Part shown: one piece after another, positions 45,583 to 54,800 of the stretch
Layout: each line of letters starts with the position of its first letter
How positions within the stretch are numbered: position 1 is the stretch's first letter
DNA from: Thermoleophilum album
GTDB taxonomy: Bacteria; Actinomycetota; Thermoleophilia; Solirubrobacterales; Thermoleophilaceae
Reading direction: 5' to 3'
DNA: 64,000 bases
Assembly: GCF_028867705.1 (NCBI RefSeq)
Contig: NZ_CP066171.1
Span: forward strand, 868,001-932,000
Made by a program: the position numbers and the translations under genes
The notes under the pieces: generated by a model
Seen by the model: the letters and a program-made list of their open reading frames with translations, nothing else
Database searches by the model: none
What the model was told of the DNA's origin: nothing

Positions 45583-46561
45583 GCAGACCCCCTGCGCGGT
45601 CGTCGGCGCCGCCGGTTTCGCTGGCGCCCTCTGTGCCTACCTAGTCGCACGCCATCCGCACCTCGAGCTGGCGATCGCCTGCGCACGCAGCGACGCCGGC
45701 AGCCGTCTCGACGAGCTCTACCCGCGCTACGGCGTGACCGCCGAGCTGGTTGAGTTCGACCCCGACCGTGTCGCCGCGGTGGCCGAGGCGGCACTGGTGG
45801 CGCTGCCGCACGCCGCCTCGGCGCCGGTGGTGGCCGAGCTCTTGGCGCGCGGCCTGAAAGTCGTCGACCTGTCCGCCGACTTTCGGCTCGAGCTCGACCG
45901 CTACAGGCAGTGGTACGGCGAGCATCCGCACCCCGAGCTTCTCGCCGATGCGGTGTACGGGCTTCCCGAGGTTTACCGCGACCGGATCCGCGGCGCGCGC
46001 CTTGTCGCGGCCCCCGGGTGCTACCCGACAGCCGCCCTGCTTGCGCTCTGGCCGCTGCGCGACGCTGTGCGCAGCGTCTTCGTCGACGCGAAATCTGGCG
46101 TCTCGGGCGCTGGCCGCGAACCGACCGCGGCGACGCACTTCGTTTCGGTCGCCGAGAACGTGAAGCCCTACAAGGTCGAGGGTCACCGCCACAGCGCCGA
46201 ACTCGAGCAGCAGCTCGGACCGCAGGTAGCGGTGACGTTCGTGCCGCACCTCGTGCCCGTCGACCAAGGTCTGATCGCCACCTGTTACGCCGAGCTCGCG
46301 CGCCCGCTCGACCGCGACGAGGTAGTCGCCGCTTACGAGCGCGCCTACGGCAGCGAGCCGTTCATCGACCTGGCGGCCACCGCTCCAGGCACGCGCGACG
46401 TGCGCGAAACCAACCGCTGTCGTGTCTACGCCACCGTCGATCGGCACGGCCGCGTCGTCGCCTTCGGGGCCATCGACAACCTCTGGAAAGGCGCGGCAGG
46501 CCAGGCGGTGCAGTGCCTGAACCTAATGCTCGACCTTCCCGAGGAGGCGGGGTTGCGCTAG
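45575..46561 (+). CDS. argC: N-acetyl-gamma-glutamyl-phosphate reductase
   Basis: Third step of arginine biosynthesis. 328 aa: NADP-binding Rossmann start CAVVGAAGFAGALCAYLVARHP, VVDLSADFRL, catalytic Cys in AAPGCYPTAALLAL, KSGVSGAGR, and HLVPVDQGL. GTG 45575 overlaps pheT by 8 bp, so arginine genes are read directly after PheRS. First of argCJBDG. Confidence 0.95.
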   Translation: MAKQTPCAVVGAAGFAGALCAYLVARHPHLELAIACARSDAGSRLDELYPRYGVTAELVEFDPDRVAAVAEAALVALPHAASAPVVAELLARGLKVVDLSADFRLELDRYRQWYGEHPHPELLADAVYGLPEVYRDRIRGARLVAAPGCYPTAALLALWPLRDAVRSVFVDAKSGVSGAGREPTAATHFVSVAENVKPYKVEGHRHSAELEQQLGPQVAVTFVPHLVPVDQGLIATCYAELARPLDRDEVVAAYERAYGSEPFIDLAATAPGTRDVRETNRCRVYATVDRHGRVVAFGAIDNLWKGAAGQAVQCLNLMLDLPEEAGLR

Positions 46562-46563
46562 CG

Positions 46564-47862
46564 GTGGCCGCCGGTCGCGACGACAGGAGCGAAACCCAGG
46601 CGCCCACCGGCCACACGCAAGCTGGCTTTTTCCGATCGCGCTGGGTGGCGCGCCCGCCGCACGTGCGCGAAGCTGCCGCGACCGCGCTGCCGTGCGGCTT
46701 TCGGGCGGCGGGCGTGGCGGCCGGCATCAAGGGCGGAGGAGAGCTCGACGTCGGGCTGCTTGTGTGCGACAGCGACAGCGCCGTTTCGGCGGCGCGCTTT
46801 TGTCGCAACGCCGTCGTGGGTGCGCCGATCACCGCCTCCCGCGAAGCCGACCTCGAGCGGCTGCGAGCGGTCGTCGTCAACTCCGGCAACGCCAACGTGG
46901 CGCTCGGCGACGAGGGGCTCGAAACGGCGCGCGCCGCGCGCCGGGCGGCCGCCACGGCGCTCGCTGTCCCCGCCGATCGCGTCGCCTGTGCCGCGACCGG
47001 CGTGATCGGCCGGCCGCTGCCGCGCGACCGGCTGCTCGCGGGCATCGCGCACGCCGCTAGCCAGCTCGCAGCCGACAGCGACTCCTTTTCGCGGTCGATC
47101 GTCACCACCGACCGCTGGCCGAAGCGCGCCTGTCTCGAAGTCGACCTGCCCGGCGGCACCGTCCGCCTGGCCGCGCAGGCGAAGGGCGCGGGGATGATCG
47201 CGCCCGACTTCGCGACGATGCTCTGCTTCTGCGAGACCGACGCGCGCGTCGCTCCCGAGGCGCTCGACCTGCTGACCACCGTGTGCGTGCGCCGCTCCTT
47301 CGACCGCATCTCGGTCGACGGCCAACTGTCGACCAGCGACAGCGTCTTCGTGATCGCCAGCGGCGCGAGCGCCGTCGACGTCGCGTTTGAGAGCGAAGCG
47401 GAGGTGCGCCTTGGCGAGGCGCTCGACGCGCTCTTCCGGCAACTGGCGCTCGAGATCGTCGCCGACGGGGAGGGGACGACGCGGGTCGCGCGGCTCGTCG
47501 TGCGCGGTGCGCCGGAGCTTGTCGAGCCGGTGGCGCGCGCGATCGCCGGCTCGGCGCTGGTGAAAACAGCGCTCGCGGGCGGCGACCCGAACGTCGGCCG
47601 GATACTGCAGGCGGCCGGCCAGGAGCTCGCCCGCCACGGGGCTCCGGGCGTCGTCGACATCGACATCGAGGGTGTCGCGACGGTCAGCGCGGGCGTTGCG
47701 TTGCCGCTGGAGGGGCGGCTGCTCGGCGAGTTAGAGTCGGCGTTCGCGCGCCCCGAGGTCGAGATCGAGGTGCGCGTGCCAGGGAGCGGCGGCGAGACCG
47801 AGCTTTTCTTCAGCGACCTGGGTCACGAGTACGTGCGCATCAACGCCGAGTACACGACGTGA
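46564..47862 (+). CDS. argJ: Ornithine acetyltransferase / N-acetylglutamate synthase ArgJ
   Basis: 432 aa self-processing Ntn-type enzyme that recycles the acetyl group between acetylornithine and glutamate. VVNSGNANV, ACAATGVIGRPLP, the autocleavage site AKGAGMIAPDFATML (Thr of ATML), and ALAGGDPNVGRIL. A ~30-residue N-terminal leader precedes the fold. It begins 2 nt after argC and overlaps argB by 4 bp. Confidence 0.94.
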   Translation: MAAGRDDRSETQAPTGHTQAGFFRSRWVARPPHVREAAATALPCGFRAAGVAAGIKGGGELDVGLLVCDSDSAVSAARFCRNAVVGAPITASREADLERLRAVVVNSGNANVALGDEGLETARAARRAAATALAVPADRVACAATGVIGRPLPRDRLLAGIAHAASQLAADSDSFSRSIVTTDRWPKRACLEVDLPGGTVRLAAQAKGAGMIAPDFATMLCFCETDARVAPEALDLLTTVCVRRSFDRISVDGQLSTSDSVFVIASGASAVDVAFESEAEVRLGEALDALFRQLALEIVADGEGTTRVARLVVRGAPELVEPVARAIAGSALVKTALAGGDPNVGRILQAAGQELARHGAPGVVDIDIEGVATVSAGVALPLEGRLLGELESAFARPEVEIEVRVPGSGGETELFFSDLGHEYVRINAEYTT

Positions 47863-48770
47863 AAGGGGAGAAGACGGCAGCTCAACACGCTCCGGGGGGG
47901 CGCGACGTCGCCACCCTGCTCGAGGCGCTCCCCTACATCCGCCAGTTCCACGGGCGCACGGTCGTGATCAAGTACGGCGGGGCGGCGATGACCGACGCCG
48001 ATCTGCGCGAGGAGTTCGCGCGCGACGTCGTGCTTCTCAAGTACGTCGGGATGAACCCGGTCGTGGTACACGGCGGCGGGCCCGAAATCACGCGCTACAT
48101 GGAGCGGCTCGGGCTCGAGGTGCGCTTCGTCGACGGTCTGCGCGTCTCCGACGAGCAGACCGTCGAGGTGGCCAAGATGGTGTTGGTCGGCAAACAGAAC
48201 AAGGACATCGTGCTGCGCATCAACCGGCACGGCCAGCCGGCCGTCGGTCTTTGCGGCGACGACGGTCTGCTCTTCCGCGTGCGCAAGCAGCTCGGACCGG
48301 GCGGCACCGACATCGGCTTTGTCGGCGAGATCGAGAGCGTCGACACCGAGGTGCTGGCCGACATCGCCGAGAACTTCATCCCGGTCGTCGCGTCGGTCGG
48401 GTCGGACAGCGAGGGGCGCTCATACAACGTAAACGCCGACGCTGCGGCCGGGGCGGTGGCGGCCGCGCTCGGCGCTTACAAACTGGTGTTTCTCACCGAC
48501 GTCGAGGGCTGGCGTCGCGACCCTGACGATCCGCAGACCAAGATCTCGGAAGCGACCGTAGCTGACGTTCGCGCCCACCTCGGCGAGGTCGGCGGTGGCA
48601 TGCGCCCGAAACTGGAGGCGTGCGTGCGCGCGATCGAGGCGGGCGTCGAGAGCGCCCACATCATCGACGGCCGCGTGCCCCACTCGCTGTTGCTCGAGCT
48701 CTTCACCGACACCGGTATCGGCACCAAGATCACCGCCGGCGAAGACTCTGCAGCCGGCGCTAACGGGTAA
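47859..48770 (+). CDS. argB: Acetylglutamate kinase
   Basis: 303 aa amino-acid kinase: VVIKYGGAAM, VVHGGGPEITRYMERLGLEVRFVDGLRV (split), NVNADAAAGAVAAALGA, VFLTDVEGW and GGGMRPKLEAC. The N-terminal helix of about 25 residues, which includes LLEALPYIRQF, is that found in arginine-sensitive hexameric enzymes, so feedback inhibition by arginine is plausible. GTGA overlap with argJ. Confidence 0.95.
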   Translation: MKGEKTAAQHAPGGRDVATLLEALPYIRQFHGRTVVIKYGGAAMTDADLREEFARDVVLLKYVGMNPVVVHGGGPEITRYMERLGLEVRFVDGLRVSDEQTVEVAKMVLVGKQNKDIVLRINRHGQPAVGLCGDDGLLFRVRKQLGPGGTDIGFVGEIESVDTEVLADIAENFIPVVASVGSDSEGRSYNVNADAAAGAVAAALGAYKLVFLTDVEGWRRDPDDPQTKISEATVADVRAHLGEVGGGMRPKLEACVRAIEAGVESAHIIDGRVPHSLLLELFTDTGIGTKITAGEDSAAGANG

Positions 48771-48780
48771 GGGCGTCGCC

Positions 48781-49929
48781 GTGAGCGGTATCTCCTCGCC
48801 GGCCGCGGCGCTCCTTCCGACCTACCGTCGCTTCGACGTCACGTTCGTCCGTGGCAGCGGCGCGCGGCTGTGGGACAGCGACGGCAACGAGTACATCGAT
48901 CTGCTCGCCGGCATCGCAACCGTCCAGCTCGGGCACTGCCACCCGGCCATCGTCGCTGCCCTCGAGCGGCAGGCGCGGTCGCTGTGGCACGTGTCGAACT
49001 TCTTCTACAACCAGCCGATGGTCGAGCTCGCCGAGCGGCTAGTTACGCGCTCGCTCGGGGGCGGCGTCTTTTTCACCAACTCGGGTGCCGAGGCGATCGA
49101 GTGCGCCCTCAAACTCGCGCGCCGCCACCGGCCGCGGGGCGAGTTCGTGGTGCTGGAAGGTGGCTTCCACGGGCGTACGTTCGGCGCGCTGTCGGCGACG
49201 CCGCAACCGTCGAAGCAGGAACCGTTCGCGCCGCTCGTGCCGGGCGTCCGCGTCGTTCCGCGCGACGACCCCGAGCGGTTGGCGGCGAGCGTCGACGAGC
49301 GCTGCGCTGCCGTGCTGGTCGAGCCGATCCAGGGAGAGGGGGGCGTCCACCCGCTCACACGCGAGCTGCTCGCCGCGGCGCGCGCCGCCTGCGACCGAAG
49401 CGGCGCGCTGCTCGTCTTCGACGAGGTGCAGTGCGGGATCGGTCGCACCGGGTCGCTCTTCGCGTACCAGCACGAGGACGTGGCGGTGACACCCGACGTG
49501 GTCTGTCTTGCCAAGGGGCTCGGCGGCGGCTTTCCGATCGGCGCTTGCGTCGTCACGCCGGCGCTGCGCGAGACGCTCAGGCCCGGCGACCACGGCTCGA
49601 CGTTCGGAGGCAACGCGCTGGCGTGCGCGGTCGCCAACGCCGTGCTCGACGTCGTCGACGACCACGCCTTCCTCGCCCGGGTGCGGGCGCGCGGCGAGCG
49701 CTTGCGCCGCGGCCTCGCCGAGCTCGGTCTCCACGTGCGCGGACGGGGGCTGATGCTGGCCTTCGCGCTCGACGACGCACCGGCTTTCGTCGAGCGCGCG
49801 CTGCACGAGGCACGGCTCGTGCTCAACGCCACCGGGCCCGACACGGTGCGCCTGGTGCCGCCCCTCGTAATCGAAGACGAAGAGATCGACAGCGCGCTCG
49901 CCCGCATCGCGAGCCTCCTCGGCTGTTAG
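48781..49929 (+). CDS. argD: Acetylornithine aminotransferase
   Basis: 382 aa PLP transaminase, class III: LLAGIATVQLGHCHP, FFTNSGAEAIECALKLAR, GGFHGRTFGALSAT, VLVEPIQGEGGVHP, LLVFDEVQCGIGRTG, CLAKGLGGGFPIGA (Schiff-base Lys), HGSTFGGNALACAVA. GTG 48781 was chosen because it sits just before ISSPAAALLPTY and 10 nt after argB. May also act in lysine synthesis as in other bacteria. Confidence 0.95.
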   Translation: MSGISSPAAALLPTYRRFDVTFVRGSGARLWDSDGNEYIDLLAGIATVQLGHCHPAIVAALERQARSLWHVSNFFYNQPMVELAERLVTRSLGGGVFFTNSGAEAIECALKLARRHRPRGEFVVLEGGFHGRTFGALSATPQPSKQEPFAPLVPGVRVVPRDDPERLAASVDERCAAVLVEPIQGEGGVHPLTRELLAAARAACDRSGALLVFDEVQCGIGRTGSLFAYQHEDVAVTPDVVCLAKGLGGGFPIGACVVTPALRETLRPGDHGSTFGGNALACAVANAVLDVVDDHAFLARVRARGERLRRGLAELGLHVRGRGLMLAFALDDAPAFVERALHEARLVLNATGPDTVRLVPPLVIEDEEIDSALARIASLLGC

Positions 49930-49942
49930 GTTGCCGACCCTG

Positions 49943-51259
49943 ATGTCCGTCGACCCTGGCAACGCCAACGCCCGCGACGCGCACGCGCCGGCCGCCCGCC
50001 TAGCGAGCTACGAGGCCGCGCCCGGCGAGGTCGGTCGCGTCCTGTTGCTCTACTCGGGCGGCCTCGACACCAGCGTGATGCTCAAGTGGATCCAGGAGGA
50101 GTACGGCGCCGAGGTCGTCGCTCTCACCGTCGACCTTGGGCAGCCCGGCGAGGACTTCGAGGTGGTTCGCGGCAAGGCGCTGCAGCTCGGAGCGGTCGAC
50201 GCGGTGCTCGTCGATGCGCGCGAACGGTTCGCCTACGAGTACGTGCTGCCGGCGATCAAGGCCAACGCCCTCTACGGCGGCGGCTATCCGCTCTTCACCG
50301 CGCTCGGTCGTCCGCTCATCGCCAGCATCGCCGTCGAACAGGCGCAACGCTTCGGCTGTGACGCGATCGCGCACGGCTGCACTGGCAAGGGCAACGATCA
50401 GGTGCGGATCGAGTCGACGATCCTCGCGCTCGCTCCCGACATGAAGATCGTGGCGCCGGTGCGCGGCTGGCAGATGGGGCGCGAGGAGGAGATCCGCTAC
50501 GCGCGCGAGCGCGGCATCCCGATCAAGGGCGGCACCGAAGCGCCGCCCTACTCGATCGACGACAACCTCTGGGGACGCTCCTCCGAGGGCGGCAAGATCG
50601 AGGACCTTGCCGAGCCCACCCCTGACGACGCGATCACGCTCGTCACCGACCCCCGCCAGGCGCCGGACGAGCCCGAGGACGTGACGATCGAGTTCGAGCG
50701 CGGCTGCCCGGTGGCGATCGACGGCGAGCGGCTGGGTCTGGTGGAGCTGCTCGAGCGGGCCACGGCGATCGGTGCGCGCCACGGTGTCGGCATCGTCGAC
50801 CACATCGAGGACCGCGTCGTCGGCCTTAAGGTGCGCGACCTCTACGAGGTGCCAGCGGCCGCGATCCTGCTGTGCGCCCACCGCGAGCTCGAGAAGCTCG
50901 TCTGCACTGGTCTCCAGAACCGGCTCAAGCCTGTGCTCGAAGAGCAGTGGTCGTGGCTCGTTTACGCCGGACTGTGGTACGAGCCGCTGCTCGCCGACCT
51001 CAACGCCTACATGGACTCGGTCAACGAGCAAGTTACGGGGTCCGTCACCGTGCGCCTTTACAAGGGGTCGGTGCGCGCCGTGGCGCGCAAGTCCGAGAAC
51101 GCCCTCTACGACCCGGCCTTGGCAACGTTCGGCGAGTCGGGAGGTTTGTTCTCGCAGCACGCTGCCCCCGGTTTCATTGAGCTGTTCACCTTGCAGTCGC
51201 GGATGGCCCACCGCTTGCGCGCAGAGCGCGGCCAGCGCGGCGGCGGGAGCGAGCGATGA
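49943..51259 (+). CDS. argG: Argininosuccinate synthase
   Basis: 438 aa ATP-pyrophosphatase: VLLLYSGGLDTSVMLKW (P-loop, about 34-50), AHGCTGKGNDQVRIE, TEAPPYSIDDNLWGRSSEGG, and the C-terminal ENALYDPALATFGESGG. ATG 49943 is used; TTG 49931 would add four residues. argF, argH and argR are not in the window, so the pathway must be completed elsewhere. Confidence 0.95.
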   Translation: MSVDPGNANARDAHAPAARLASYEAAPGEVGRVLLLYSGGLDTSVMLKWIQEEYGAEVVALTVDLGQPGEDFEVVRGKALQLGAVDAVLVDARERFAYEYVLPAIKANALYGGGYPLFTALGRPLIASIAVEQAQRFGCDAIAHGCTGKGNDQVRIESTILALAPDMKIVAPVRGWQMGREEEIRYARERGIPIKGGTEAPPYSIDDNLWGRSSEGGKIEDLAEPTPDDAITLVTDPRQAPDEPEDVTIEFERGCPVAIDGERLGLVELLERATAIGARHGVGIVDHIEDRVVGLKVRDLYEVPAAAILLCAHRELEKLVCTGLQNRLKPVLEEQWSWLVYAGLWYEPLLADLNAYMDSVNEQVTGSVTVRLYKGSVRAVARKSENALYDPALATFGESGGLFSQHAAPGFIELFTLQSRMAHRLRAERGQRGGGSER

Positions 51260-51429
51260 GCCGCCTGCACCGCGACGCCTACGCGCTGCTCGGCTGGGTG
51301 ACGTGGCAGGTCGGTCGGCGCCTGGCGCGCCGCTGGGTCGCACGCCACCGGCGTGCGCTTCTCTTATTCGGAGCGGTGACGCTCGCCAGCGGTGTCGTCG
51401 TCGCTGCCGCCAGCCGCCGCGCTCGCTGA
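51256..51429 (+). CDS. 57-aa single-TM protein coupled to argG
   Basis: ATG 51256 overlaps the argG stop (ATGA). The product has a basic amphipathic N-terminal half (LGWVTWQVGRRLARRWVARH) and one TM helix (LLLFGAVTLASGVVVAAA), ending in three Arg-rich residues. Its 3' end overlaps the opposing membrane-protein gene by 66 bp. Unknown function; supported by coupling and by the clear TM layout. Confidence 0.5.
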   Translation: MSRLHRDAYALLGWVTWQVGRRLARRWVARHRRALLLFGAVTLASGVVVAAASRRAR

Positions 51430-51846
51430 GCCCCGATCGTCCGCCTCGCCATCGTGGTGCGAACTGCCGCGCGCTGCGAGCGTCGCTTGCGGGCGCGAGA
51501 AACGCGTGCCGATCGTCACGAGTAGGTAGATCACGCCAGCCACCATGAAGAAAGCCGTCGGTTCGCGCTCGTCCGCGAACCCGGCGAGGAACGGCATCGC
51601 GATCGCCGCTACCGCCAGCAACAGGTCGATAACCAGGTGCGCCGGGCGCGGCAGCTGGCTGACGAGGCCGGTGGGGCCGTCGGAGCTCGCGGCGACGACG
51701 ATCATCGCGACGCCGAACGCGAGCGAGATCGCTGTCGCCGCGCCCGACCCATAGTCGAGCACGACGGGCGCCGCGAGAAAGGCGATTCCGCCCACGTACT
51801 CGAGCAGCCCGTGCAGGAACAAAGGAATCGGCCCCTGGCGCATCAT
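51364..51846 (-). CDS. Four-TM membrane protein of unknown function
   Basis: 160 aa: TM helices at about 12-30, 36-55, 70-87 and 98-114, starting PIPLFLHGLLEYVGGIAFL, then a disordered Ser/Gly/Asp-rich tail. The arrangement recalls small SPW-repeat-like membrane proteins of actinobacteria, but the match is not firm. Divergent from dnaE. The last 22 codons overlap the 57-aa gene on the other strand. Confidence 0.75.
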   Translation of the reverse strand: MMRQGPIPLFLHGLLEYVGGIAFLAAPVVLDYGSGAATAISLAFGVAMIVVAASSDGPTGLVSQLPRPAHLVIDLLLAVAAIAMPFLAGFADEREPTAFFMVAGVIYLLVTIGTRFSRPQATLAARGSSHHDGEADDRGSASAAAGGSDDDTAGERHRSE

Positions 51847-51885
51847 GGCGCCGATCGTCGCACATTTGCGGTCCGCTCGCAGTCC

Positions 51886-51891
51886 TATAGT
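51886..51891 (+). promoter_or_regulatory. -10 (TATAGT) of dnaE
   Basis: TATAGT ends 8 nt before GTG 51900, with no ribosome-binding site. The same TATA is read as TATAGG on the minus strand for the divergent membrane protein. Confidence 0.5.
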
Positions 51892-51899
51892 GGCTCGCC

Positions 51900-54800
51900 G
51901 TGGCGCAGCCGTCGTTCGCGCATCTGCACGTCCACTCCGAGTACTCGCTGCTCGACGGGGCCTGTCGCATCGAGCAGATGGCGGAGCGCGCAGCAGCGTT
52001 CGAGCAGCCGGCGCTCGGTCTCACCGACCACGGGGTGCTCAACGGTGCCGTCGAGCACTACCAGGCGTGCCACAAGCACGGGATCAAGCCGATCCTCGGT
52101 CTCGAGGCGTATCTCGTCGACGACATCAAAAGCGAAGCGCTGCGCTATGAGCGCAACCACCTGACGCTGCTCGCCGCCACCGACGAGGGGTTCCGCAACC
52201 TCGTCAAGCTGTCGTCGGCCGGCTTTCTCGAGGGTTACAAGCGCGGCAAGGCGAACGTCGACCTCGACCTGCTCGAGCGCCACGCCGCCGGCGTGATCGT
52301 CCTCACCGGTTGTTTGCAGTCGCGCTTCTGCCGCCGCCTCGTCGCCGACGACGTGGCGGCAGCGCGCGCCCACGTCGACGATCTGCTCCAGATCTTCGGC
52401 AGCGACAACGTCTACTTCGAGATCCAGCGCAACGGGCTCGACGCGCAGGAGAAGGCCAACGAGGGGATCGTGCGCATCGCGCGCGAGGTCGGGCGGCCGC
52501 TAGTGGCGACCGCCGACGTCCACTACCTGCGCCGCGAGGATTACGACAACCACCAGGCGTTGCTGTGCGTGCAGACGAAAAGCACGCTCGCCAACCCCAA
52601 GCTGCGCTTCGAGACGAACGAGTTCTATCTCAAGGACTCACAAGAGATGCAGGCCGCCTTCCGCGATCTCCCCGAGGCGGTCGCCGCCACGCTCGAGATC
52701 GCCGAGCGCTGCAACGTCGATATCGAGCTCGGCCGCCTGCTTTTGCCGCGTTTTCCGACCCCCGACGGGCGCAGCGAAGCGGAGTACCTGCGCGAGCTAG
52801 CTGCAGCCGGGTTGCGCAAGCGCTACGGCGACCCGCCGCCCGCCGAGGCTCGGGAGCGCCTCGAGTACGAGCTCGACGTGATCGAGCGCATGGGCTTCAG
52901 CGCCTACTTCCTAATCGTCTGGGACTTCGTCCGTTTCGCCAAACAAAACGGCATCGCGGTCGGTCCCGGCCGCGGGTCCGCAGCCGGCTCGATCGTCTCG
53001 TACTGCCTCGAGATCACCGACGTCGATCCGCTCGCCTACGACCTCCTGTTCGAGCGCTTCCTCAACCCCGAGCGGGTGTCGATGCCCGATATCGACATCG
53101 ACTTCTCGGTGAAGGGGCGGGAGCGCGTGATCGAGTACGTCGCGCAGAAGTACGGGCGCGACCGCGTCGCCCAGATCATCACCTTCGGCCGCATGCTGCC
53201 GCGCGCCGCCACACGCGACGCGGCGCGCGTGCTCGGTTACGACTACGCCACCGGCGACCGCTTGGCGAAGCTGATCCCCGAGCCGGTGATGGGCCGCACC
53301 AAAAGTTTCGACGAGTACCTAGCCGAGGAGCCCGATCTGCGCCGCGCGTACGAGACCGAGCCCGACGCCCGCCGCATCATCGACACCGCGCGCGGCCTCG
53401 AGGGGATCGTGCGCAACAACTCGATCCACGCCGCCGCGGTGGTGATCGCCGACCGTCCGCTCACCGAGATCGTCCCGCTCCAGCTCGCCGAGGACACGCG
53501 CGGCGGCGAGCGCCGGTACCGCGTCGTGACGCAGTACTCGATGAAGCCGCTCGAGGAGATCGGCCTTTTGAAGATGGACTTCCTCGGGCTGCGCAACCTC
53601 GACGTGATCGAGTCGGCGCTCGACATCATCGAGGAGTCCACCGGCCAGCGGCCGGACATGGCGAAGCTGCCGCTCGACGATCGCAAGACCTACGAGATGC
53701 TCGCGCGCGGCGACTCGATCGGCGTCTTCCAGTTCGAGTCGGAAGGGATGCGCGAAGCGTTGCGCAAGGTGCGTCCCACCGAGTTCAACGACCTCGTCGC
53801 GCTCGTCGCGCTCTACCGCCCGGGCGCGATGCGGCACATCGACACCTACGCGCGCAACAAACGCAACCCCGAGGCGGTCGAGTACCTCGACGAGCGCCTG
53901 CGCCCGATCACCGAGTCGACCTACGGCGTGATCCTCTACCAGGAGCAGTCGATGCAGATCGCCAAGGAGATCGCCGGGTTCTCGGGCGCCGAGGCCGACG
54001 ATCTGCGCAAGGCGATCGGCAAGAAGCTGCGCGACAAGATGGCGCAGCTCAAGGACCGCTTCGTCGAGGGCGCACGCAAGACGGGCACCGACGAGCGCGT
54101 GATCCAGGAGCTGTGGGCGGCCAACGAGGCTGCGGCCGACTACTCCTTCAACCGCTCGCACGCCGCCTGCTACGCGCTGATCTCCTACCGCACGGCTTGG
54201 CTCAAGGCCAACTACCCGGCTGAGTACATGGCGGCGCTGATCTCGTCAGTGATGCAGACCAAGGACAAGGTGCCGTTCTTCGTCGCCCAGTGCGACGAGA
54301 TGGGCATCGAGGTTCTGCCCCCCGATGTCAACGAGTCGGGCCACGACTTCCGCGTCATCCACGAGCCCGGGAACGACCGGCCGGGAAAGATCCGTTTCGG
54401 ACTCGACGCTGTTAAGAACGTCGGGTCGCAGGCGGTCGACGCGATCATCCGCGCGCGCGAACAGGGCGGACCGTTCCGCTCGATCTGGGACTTCTGTCGC
54501 CGTGTCGATCACCGCGCGGTGAACAAAAAAGCGATCGAGGCCCTCATTAAGTGTGGGGCGCTGGACTCGACCGGTGCCACGCGCAGCGGCATGCTCTCGG
54601 TGCTCGCGCAAGCCCAGGCCGCCGGCCAGAAGCACCAGCAGGACGCGCAGCTGGGTCAGGCGTCGATCTTCGATCTCGGCGACGCCGGCGGGGATGCGCC
54701 CGCCGCAAGCGACGACCCGCCGGTGCCGGCGCTCGCCGACGCGCAGGATCAGATCAACCAGTGGGAGAAGGAAACGCTCGGCTTGTTTTTGTCGAGCCAC

